Of a stretch of 5,449 nt of DNA, positions 1 to 4,710 are shown one piece after another; the stretch's first letter is position 1; every line of letters starts with the position of its first letter. Below the pieces are notes generated by a model, which saw only the letters and a program-made list of their open reading frames with translations, ran no database searches and was not told where the DNA came from. Made by a program: the position numbers and the translations under genes. This stretch comes from Acidobacteriota bacterium (GTDB lineage: Bacteria > Acidobacteriota > Thermoanaerobaculia > Multivoradales > JAHEKO01): positions 8,027 through 13,475 of the forward strand of contig JAHEKO010000027.1 of assembly GCA_024638355.1 (NCBI GenBank), given 5' to 3'.

Positions 1-1096
1 GCTGGAACTCGAAGACCGTGATCACCGGCCCCGGACTGATGCCGTCGACCGTCCCCTCGACGCCGAACTCGGCGCAGCGCGAGCGGATCACTTCGCCCAG
101 GCGAACGAGCTCGTCCTCGCGAATGTGCGAGATGGTCTGATCGAGCGTGAGCAGGTTGAGCGGCGGCATCGCCTCCTTCGGCACGCCCTCGTGCCGGAAG
201 GCGATCCGCCGCTGCGGCCGGTCTCCCTTCTTCTTCTTCGTCTTCTTGGAGGCCGCCAGGCTCCCCTCCACGGCCGGCGCGCCGGCTTCGACCTCGACCT
301 TGCGAATAGCGAACTCGGGCGCTCCCTCCTTGCGAGTGACCTGCAGCGGAAGATCGATCGCCGGCGCAGCGCCCGCCGCGCCCCCCGCCTCCTGGCTCTC
401 CGCGACCCGCTGCATGTGCTTGGCCACGACGCGCCGCCGCGCATCGCTCTTGCGCTGCCGCTCGCGGCGACGCGACCAGCTCAGGCTCGCGCGGTCCCAG
501 AACCGGCGCAGCGCGACCGTCCACCCGGCCAGCAGCTCCTCGAGCGTCGACTGTACGAGCAGCGCGACGCCGATCGCGACGACGGCGATCGACACCAACA
601 TGGCGCCGGTGAAGCCGAGCTGATGGGTCAGCCCGGCGGCGGTAAGCCGGCCGATCGCGCCGCCCGAGTCGATCTCGATCCCCCGCCAGCCGATCTTGCT
701 CAGCGTGAGCTGCAGGAGGCCGGGAAGCGAAAGCAGGATCACCGCCGCTCCGAAGCCCCGGCCGGCGATCGGGGGCAGCGACTGCCGCCGCAGCCGGCGC
801 CAGCCGGTGACGCCCAGAAAGACCGGCAGAGCCAGACAGCAGATTCCGACGAGTCCGAAGGCGATCGCCGAGATCTGGGCACCGACCGGTCCGACCAGAT
901 TGCGCAGCCCGGACGTACCGCTCAGCTCGAACAGCAGGCTGGGGTCTTCGGGGTGGTAGGTGACGAAGCTGAGGGCGGTGAGAAGGGCCAGCAGGAGCAG
1001 CGCGATGCCGGTGAGCTCGGCGCTCTTGGCGGGAGGGAGCCGCGGACGCGCGGGCTTCTTGCTTGCGGGCGCTGCCAAAGCTTTCGACCCTTTCAC
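1..1096 (-). CDS. ftsK: DNA translocase FtsK/SpoIIIE, N-terminal part (3' end outside window)
   Basis: This frame is open from a GTG at 1096 to the window edge: 365 codons with no stop. FtsK is a septum-anchored, ATP-driven DNA pump that clears and resolves chromosome termini during division. The translation shows a short basic N-terminus, then four hydrophobic segments at about residues 27-46, 69-98, 113-132 and 160-182, the usual FtsK membrane anchor. A charged linker follows (about 183-310), with a lysine cluster KKTKKKKG near 294-301. The alpha domain then begins: PPLNLLTLDQ, followed by LGEVIRSRCAEFGVEGTVDG and SPGPVITVFEF, typical of FtsK/SpoIIIE. The Walker A/B motor and the gamma DNA-reading domain would lie beyond position 1. 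The start is uncertain. GTG 1096 is the furthest upstream start before an in-frame TAA. TTG 1078 has an AAAGGG about 9 nt before it and would remove six residues. The gene lies 44 bp after ksgA with its own promoter-like element between them. The family call is secure. Confidence 0.93.
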   Translation of the reverse strand, partial: MKGSKALAAPASKKPARPRLPPAKSAELTGIALLLLALLTALSFVTYHPEDPSLLFELSGTSGLRNLVGPVGAQISAIAFGLVGICCLALPVFLGVTGWRRLRRQSLPPIAGRGFGAAVILLSLPGLLQLTLSKIGWRGIEIDSGGAIGRLTAAGLTHQLGFTGAMLVSIAVVAIGVALLVQSTLEELLAGWTVALRRFWDRASLSWSRRRERQRKSDARRRVVAKHMQRVAESQEAGGAAGAAPAIDLPLQVTRKEGAPEFAIRKVEVEAGAPAVEGSLAASKKTKKKKGDRPQRRIAFRHEGVPKEAMPPLNLLTLDQTISHIREDELVRLGEVIRSRCAEFGVEGTVDGISPGPVITVFEFQ

Positions 1097-1106
1097 AGGT
1101 GCCGAA

Positions 1107-1136
1107 ACTCTAGCATTGATAGTCGCTTAGCTTCAA
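1107..1136 (-). promoter_or_regulatory. Putative ftsK promoter in the ksgA-ftsK gap
   Basis: On the minus strand, TTGAAG (1136-1131) is followed after 18 nt by TAGAGT (1112-1107). A TG one base upstream of TAGAGT makes an extended -10, TGCTAGAGT. It begins just after the ksgA stop codon, in a locally AT-richer gap. The -35 matches four of six sigma-70 consensus positions and the -10 also matches four of six. The predicted transcript start is near 1100-1098, only a few bases before GTG 1096 and about 20 nt before TTG 1078. This is inferred from motifs alone. Confidence 0.5.
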
Positions 1137-1140
1137 TTAC

Positions 1141-1959
1141 CTACAAAGAGCTTGAGGTCGAAGCGGCGAACCACCGATGGAGACGCAGGAAATCTTCTAC
1201 GGCCAGCGCCTCCGCGCGTACGCGCATGCCGAGGCCGAGCTCCTCGACGGCGGCGTCCGCCCGCGGCCGACCGCAGGCCGACGCCAGCGAGTTGCGCAAG
1301 GTCTTGCGGCGGAGCGAGAAGGCGGCGCGCACGGTGCGGGCGAAAGCGCCGAGCTCGGCCCTCGGCAGCGGCGGCTCGATCAGCTCGAAGCCGACAAACG
1401 CGCCATCGACCCTGGGCGGCGGCCGGAAGCGGCCGCGCGGCACCACACCCAGGCGACGCGCTCGCGCGCGCACCGCGACCAGTACGCTCAGCGAGCCGTA
1501 GTCGGAGCTTCCCGGCCCGGCGATCAGGCGGTCCGCCACCTCGCTCTGCACCAGGAAGCCGGCCTTCGGGACGCCCCAGCCGGAGAGCAGCATGCGGCCG
1601 ATCAGCGGGGTCGCGACGTTGAAGGGCAGATTGCCGGCGACCCGGCAGCCGGTGGGGACCCCCTCCCAGGCGAGATCGAGGGCGTCGGCGACGGCGAGAC
1701 GCAGCCCGGGCTCGGCGATGCGCCTTCTCAGCTCGAAGGCCCACTCCGGATCGACCTCCAGGGCCCAGACCTCCGCGCCCCGCTCGAGCAGAGCCCGGGT
1801 CAGCACGCCGCCGCCCGGGCCGATCTCGATCACTCGCTCGCCCTCGGAATCGAGATAGTCGATCAGCGGCCGGCAGAGAGACGGGTCGACGAGGTGGTGC
1901 TGCCCCAGCGATTTCTTGAGCGCGATACGGGTCACGGCGATTCGATGTCTATCATCCAC
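1141..1959 (-). CDS. rsmA: 16S rRNA (adenine1518-N6/adenine1519-N6)-dimethyltransferase RsmA/KsgA
   Basis: The 272-residue product matches the usual length of KsgA (also called RsmA), which uses SAM to dimethylate two adjacent adenines in the 3' hairpin of 16S rRNA late in 30S assembly. Visible motifs, in order: KKSLGQHHLVD (15-25) for the N-terminal SAM contact; EIGPGGGVLT (45-54), the SAM-binding glycine loop; the acidic ALEVD (66-70); NLPF (110-113), the catalytic motif IV; QSEVADRL (138-145); FRPPPRVDGAF (178-188); and RKTLRNSL (218-225), opening the small helical C-terminal domain. Two departures from the common form are QHHL in place of QNFL and NLPF in place of NLPY. Both are conservative enough that activity is expected. 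The start is a GTG at 1959; an in-frame GTG at 1935 would remove eight non-conserved residues. No good Shine-Dalgarno precedes either start. The gene lies upstream of ftsK on the same strand and is divergent from the diguanylate cyclase gene. Confidence 0.95.
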   Translation of the reverse strand: MDDRHRIAVTRIALKKSLGQHHLVDPSLCRPLIDYLDSEGERVIEIGPGGGVLTRALLERGAEVWALEVDPEWAFELRRRIAEPGLRLAVADALDLAWEGVPTGCRVAGNLPFNVATPLIGRMLLSGWGVPKAGFLVQSEVADRLIAGPGSSDYGSLSVLVAVRARARRLGVVPRGRFRPPPRVDGAFVGFELIEPPLPRAELGAFARTVRAAFSLRRKTLRNSLASACGRPRADAAVEELGLGMRVRAEALAVEDFLRLHRWFAASTSSSL

Positions 1960-1969
1960 CCGCCCCGGT

Positions 1970-1978
1970 AGTGTCGCA
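1970..1978 (-). promoter_or_regulatory. Weak extended -10-like element before rsmA
   Basis: On the minus strand the sequence TGCGACACT (1978-1970) resembles an extended -10 (TGn plus GACACT, three of six matches). It ends 10 nt before GTG 1959, the same spacing as the stronger element before ftsK. No clear -35 is visible at 16-19 nt. It is weak on its own and is listed because of the matching geometry. Confidence 0.22.
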
Positions 1979-2003
1979 TTCCACTCCGGAAACCAGAGTC
2001 CTT

Positions 2004-2012
2004 TGTTATGGT
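2004..2012 (+). promoter_or_regulatory. Putative extended -10 for the diguanylate cyclase gene
   Basis: TGTTATGGT (2004-2012) fits TGn followed by TATGGT, which matches four of six sigma-70 -10 positions, in an AT-richer part of the divergent intergenic region. There is no recognisable -35 at 16-19 nt upstream, as is common for extended -10 promoters. The transcript would start near 2019, giving a leader of about 19 nt that contains the ribosome binding site at 2025-2030. Confidence 0.4.
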
Positions 2013-2024
2013 TTCAGACGAGTT

Positions 2025-2030
2025 GTGGAG
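2025..2030 (+). promoter_or_regulatory. Ribosome binding site deciding the cyclase start
   Basis: GTGGAG lies 7 nt before ATG 2038 and resembles a Shine-Dalgarno core. It favours ATG 2038 over the internal in-frame ATG at 2122 (residue 29). An in-frame ATG-TGA start-stop pair (2032-2037) sits between it and the start codon. Confidence 0.5.
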
Positions 2031-2037
2031 TATGTGA

Positions 2038-3171
2038 ATGACCAGGTTCCACTGTCTGGAACCGACTGAGCTAGAGGCGTTCCTGGAACGCCGGCGTGCG
2101 ACGCCCGCTTTCGGCCGGGATATGAGCCTGGCCGAGAACCTCAGTACGGTTCTGCGCAAGGCCAACGAGTTCGTGCCGTCGGAGGCGGGGTCGATCCTGC
2201 TCGACAACCCGAACGCCAAGCGCAGCGACCGCGCCAACAACTCGCTCACCTTCATCGCTTCGTTCGGCGAGGCTTCCGAGGACCTGCTCGGCCGCGAGAT
2301 CTCGGCGGTCGACGGCATCGCCGGCCACGTCTACCGCGAGGGCACTTCGTACAGCGCTTCCGACCCGAGCGACGACGAGCTCTTCTATCCCATCTTCGAC
2401 CACGACAACGAGTACGAGACACGCTCGTTGGTGGCGATTCCGATCCGCATCGAGCAGGAGGTGTGCGGCGTGCTCGAGCTGGTCAACCGCATGTACACGC
2501 CGGAGGGCTACACCCAGCACGACGTCAACCTGCTCGAGATCTTCGCCGGCTTCATCTCGGTCTCGATCCAGAACGTGCTCGACGGCCGCCAGGCGCAGGA
2601 GATCGCCAAGCGCGACAACCTCACGGGCCTGTTCAACGATCGCTACCTGCATGTCGCGCTCGCCCACTCGATCGAGCGCTGTCAAGGGAGCGGCGAGGAT
2701 CTGGTGCTGCTTTTTCTCGATCTGGACTTCTTCAAGCGGGTCAACGACTCGCATGGCCACCTCGCCGGCAGTCAGGTGCTGCAGGAGGTCGGCCACCTGC
2801 TGCGACAGTTCGAGAAGGGGCACGACATCATCGCCGCCCGCTACGGCGGCGACGAGTTCGTGCTCGTGCTGCCGGGCTTCGACCTCGCTGGCGGCATCGA
2901 AGTCGCGGAGACCATCCGCGAGCGCATCGTCACCAACACCTTCTGCGCCGCGCGCGGCGAGATCCAGCCCGACCCGCTCTATCTGACCGGCATCACCTGC
3001 TCGGTGGGCATCGCCTCGCTCAGGCGCCACCTGAGCGGCGAGCTGTCGGCGGAGCGCTGCAAGAGCACCCTGCTCCGGCTGGCCGATTCGGCGATGTACG
3101 TCGCCAAGGAGACCGGCCGCAACCGCACGGCCGCCGCCAGCGAGCCGGTACGCCGGCGCGAAGCCGGATAG
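2038..3171 (+). CDS. GAF-GGDEF diguanylate cyclase
   Basis: This 377-residue soluble protein has no membrane segment. An N-terminal GAF sensor domain covers about residues 30-180, with SEAGSILLD, DGIAGHVY and SLVAIPI...GVLELVNR. A short helix, likely the signalling linker (about 181-192), leads to a C-terminal GGDEF domain (about 190-362). Diguanylate cyclases condense two GTP into the second messenger c-di-GMP. Catalytic features are present: DNLTGLFN, FLDLDFFKRVND (Asp228 and Asp230 at the metal site, Asn236 for guanine), an intact GGDEF at 270-274, SVGIA (322-326) and the C-terminal ADSAMYVAKETGRN. Activity is therefore expected. The inhibitory RxxD I-site is absent: the aligned stretch reads KGHDIIAARY. 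The second guanine-contact Asp of the family (Asp344 in PleD) is Ser245 here. The GAF ligand cannot be predicted. The gene is divergent from rsmA and 23 bp upstream of the sulfatase, with no obvious functional tie to either. Confidence 0.92.
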   Translation: MTRFHCLEPTELEAFLERRRATPAFGRDMSLAENLSTVLRKANEFVPSEAGSILLDNPNAKRSDRANNSLTFIASFGEASEDLLGREISAVDGIAGHVYREGTSYSASDPSDDELFYPIFDHDNEYETRSLVAIPIRIEQEVCGVLELVNRMYTPEGYTQHDVNLLEIFAGFISVSIQNVLDGRQAQEIAKRDNLTGLFNDRYLHVALAHSIERCQGSGEDLVLLFLDLDFFKRVNDSHGHLAGSQVLQEVGHLLRQFEKGHDIIAARYGGDEFVLVLPGFDLAGGIEVAETIRERIVTNTFCAARGEIQPDPLYLTGITCSVGIASLRRHLSGELSAERCKSTLLRLADSAMYVAKETGRNRTAAASEPVRRREAG

Positions 3172-3176
3172 CCGCG

Positions 3177-3185
3177 TGCTAGCCT
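3177..3185 (+). promoter_or_regulatory. Putative extended -10 just before the sulfatase start
   Basis: TGCTAGCCT lies in the 23-bp gap after the cyclase stop codon, and its last base is 9 nt before ATG 3195. The hexamer TAGCCT is a weak -10 (three of six), but the TGn extension is present and the form closely resembles those before ftsK and lat. No -35 is visible. If it is used, transcription would begin within a few bases of the start codon, giving a leaderless mRNA. That fits the absence of a Shine-Dalgarno sequence there. Confidence 0.35.
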
Positions 3186-3194
3186 GCTCGCGAC

Positions 3195-4577
3195 ATGGTT
3201 TTGGTGGCCGGAACGAGGCTACGGCTCTCCGCCCTCGGCGCGGCGCTGCTGCTGGCCCTCCAGCCGGCGGCTCCGGCGCGGGCCGGTAGCACCGAGCCCG
3301 AGGCACCCAACGTCCTGCTGGTGATGTTCGACGACCTGCGGGCGGTTCCGGTCGATCGCGCCATCGAGCAGCCGAGCCTGGAGCGCTTCGCGCAGCGCGG
3401 TATGACGTTCACTCACGCCTACGCGCAGCAGCCGGCGTGCAATCCCAGCCGAACCTCGATGCTCACCGGCCTGCGGCCGCGCACGACCGGGGTGCTCGAC
3501 AACGAGGTCTACTACCGCCGCCGGCTACCCGACGCCGTCACCCTGCCGCAGATCTTCCTCGTCAACGGCTACTTCACCGCCGGCGTCGGCAAGGTCTTCC
3601 ACAAGGGCCAGATCTGGCGAGAGCGCGACACCTGGCGCGATCGGTCGTTCCCAACGGGCAGCCGCAAGGGCCTCCGCGGCAAAGGGCGGCGGGTCACCGC
3701 GGGGCGCTTCAAGAACGACGGCTGGCTCGCCGCTCGCGGCGACGACGCCGATCAACCCGACGGCGCCGCCGCGGCCAAGGCCGTCGAGCTCCTCGAGGAG
3801 GTGCGCGACCGGCCCTTCTTCATCGCGGTCGGATTCCGCAAGCCGCACGCACCCTATCGGGCTCCCCGCGCCGACTTCCGGCGCTACAAGCTGCCGTCGT
3901 TCCCCTCCTTGTGGGACCCGCAGCCGGGCGCGGACGTGCCCGCGGAGGTGCTGCCGAACCCGAGCACGACTCGCATCCTCGCAGGCCTCAGCCTCCGCGA
4001 CCGCCGAGAGCTGATGCGCGGCTACCACGCGGCGGCGACGTTCGCCGATCGCCAGCTCGGCGTGCTGCTCGAGGCCCTCGACCGGCTCGACCTGTGGAAG
4101 ACGACGGTGGTGGTCGTCGTCTCCGATCACGGCTACCACCTCGGCGAGCACGGCTGGTGGGGCAAGAGCACCCTCTACGAGGAGTCTCTGCGCGTACCGC
4201 TCATGGTCCACGCACCGCGGATGCGCCTGGCCGGCAAGCGCACGGAGCGGCCGGTCGAGCTCGTCGACCTCTATCCGACACTGGCCGATCTCGCCGGCAT
4301 CGAGGTGCCGTTCGAGCTCGAGGGGCGCAGCCTGCGGCCGCTGCTGGCAGATCCCGAGCGCCCCTGGTTCCCCGCCTTCTCGCAGGAAAAGCGCGGCGAC
4401 CGCGTCGCCCGCAGCGTCCGGGACGATCGCTTCCGCTATAGCGAGTGGGGCCCGGGAGCGAGCCAGGCCGAGCTTTACGACCTCGCCGACGACCCGCACC
4501 AGCGCCTCAATCTGGCCGACGACCCGGCGTACGCCGAGATCCGGGCGAGGCTGGCGCGCCTCCTCGACGACTCGTAG
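3195..4577 (+). CDS. Exported sulfatase, iduronate-2-sulfatase-like
   Basis: The 460-residue protein begins with a clear Sec signal peptide: a basic n-region with two arginines, a hydrophobic core at about 11-23, and a probable signal peptidase I site after ARA (28-30). It should act in the periplasm or outside the cell, cleaving a sulfate ester. Type I sulfatase residues are all visible: Asp46/Asp47 (metal), the CNPSR sequon with Cys82 (converted to formylglycine) and Arg86, GKVFH (Lys133, His136), RKPHAP (Lys216, His218), SDHGYHLGEHG (Asp311, His312) and GKSTLYEE (Lys324). The order, spacing and local sequence follow human iduronate-2-sulfatase closely, including GKVFH, KPH and LGEHG. The C-terminal ELYDLADDPHQRLNLA is the usual sulfatase subdomain end. 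Cys-type maturation needs a formylglycine-generating enzyme, which is not encoded here. The substrate is unknown; a sulfated uronic-acid polysaccharide is plausible. No Shine-Dalgarno precedes the ATG, but the signal peptide supports this start. Confidence 0.92.
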   Translation: MVLVAGTRLRLSALGAALLLALQPAAPARAGSTEPEAPNVLLVMFDDLRAVPVDRAIEQPSLERFAQRGMTFTHAYAQQPACNPSRTSMLTGLRPRTTGVLDNEVYYRRRLPDAVTLPQIFLVNGYFTAGVGKVFHKGQIWRERDTWRDRSFPTGSRKGLRGKGRRVTAGRFKNDGWLAARGDDADQPDGAAAAKAVELLEEVRDRPFFIAVGFRKPHAPYRAPRADFRRYKLPSFPSLWDPQPGADVPAEVLPNPSTTRILAGLSLRDRRELMRGYHAAATFADRQLGVLLEALDRLDLWKTTVVVVVSDHGYHLGEHGWWGKSTLYEESLRVPLMVHAPRMRLAGKRTERPVELVDLYPTLADLAGIEVPFELEGRSLRPLLADPERPWFPAFSQEKRGDRVARSVRDDRFRYSEWGPGASQAELYDLADDPHQRLNLADDPAYAEIRARLARLLDDS

Positions 4578-4625
4578 GAAGGCGGCCGAGCCCCCCTTCG
4601 GACCGGGTTCCCGGGCCTCCCGATG

Positions 4626-4634
4626 TGCTACCCT
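4626..4634 (+). promoter_or_regulatory. Putative extended -10 for lat
   Basis: TGCTACCCT (TGn plus TACCCT, three of six -10 matches) is nearly identical to the element before the sulfatase. No good -35 is seen at 16-19 nt upstream. A start near 4641 would give a leader of about 70 nt that begins within the palindrome at 4639-4650. This is based on motif resemblance only. Confidence 0.33.
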
Positions 4635-4638
4635 GAGG

Positions 4639-4650
4639 CACGGATCCGTG
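4639..4650. repeat. Perfect 12-bp palindrome in the lat leader, possible operator
   Basis: CACGGATCCGTG is its own reverse complement and begins 5 bp after the putative -10. That position would suit a dimeric repressor acting at the transcript start. A longer inverted pair, GAGGC (4635-4639) and GCCTC (4661-4665), partly overlaps it and could form an alternative RNA stem. No known regulator motif is recognised, and a chance palindrome is possible. Confidence 0.3.
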
Positions 4651-4698
4651 GCCGGTAGGGGCCTCTCTCCGGGCCGTTCTTCCACTCAAACCGACGGT

Positions 4699-4704
4699 GA
4701 GGAG
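4699..4704 (+). promoter_or_regulatory. Ribosome binding site of lat
   Basis: GAGGAG stands 6 nt before ATG 4711. It is the strongest Shine-Dalgarno sequence in the window and fixes the start of lat. Confidence 0.7.
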
Positions 4705-4710
4705 CCAAGC

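Larger units (their letters stand above)
4578..4710 (+). other. Intergenic region between the sulfatase and lat
   Basis: This 133-bp gap holds a promoter-like element (4626-4634), a perfect palindrome (4639-4650) and a ribosome binding site (4699-4704). Directly after the sulfatase stop there are short GC-rich inverted repeats (4586-4601 and 4603-4614). They have small stems and no following T-run, so no terminator is called. No small gene is apparent. Confidence 0.6.

Noticed and set aside
1093..1116. Seven-codon minus-strand mini-ORF (MLEFRHL) whose TGA overlaps the ftsK GTG
   Set aside because: Its ATG lies inside the predicted -10 element, so it would not be in the transcript, and it has no ribosome binding site.
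125..1501. Long plus-strand open frame (458 codons) across ftsK and rsmA
   Set aside because: It is antisense to two clearly recognised genes. Its translation is low-complexity and rich in Arg, Ala, Gln and Asp, with no domain signature, as expected from the antisense frame of GC-rich coding DNA.
2071..3306. Long minus-strand open frame (411 codons) opposite the diguanylate cyclase
   Set aside because: It is a complete antisense shadow of the GAF-GGDEF gene with repetitive Val/Glu/Ala/Leu-rich translation and no motif.
4586..4614. Possible terminator after the sulfatase (CCGAG/TTCGG and CCGGG/CCCGG inverted repeats)
   Set aside because: The first stem is only 5 bp with a G-T wobble, the second leaves a loop of 2 nt, and neither is followed by a T-run.
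3525..4685. Minus-strand open frame (386 codons) opposite the sulfatase
   Set aside because: It overlaps the catalytic part of a well-supported sulfatase on the other strand, and the translation has shadow-like composition with no recognisable domain.
4641..4710. Possible lysine riboswitch upstream of lat
   Set aside because: The leader is about 70 nt at most, far shorter than the lysine aptamer, and shows none of its conserved structure.
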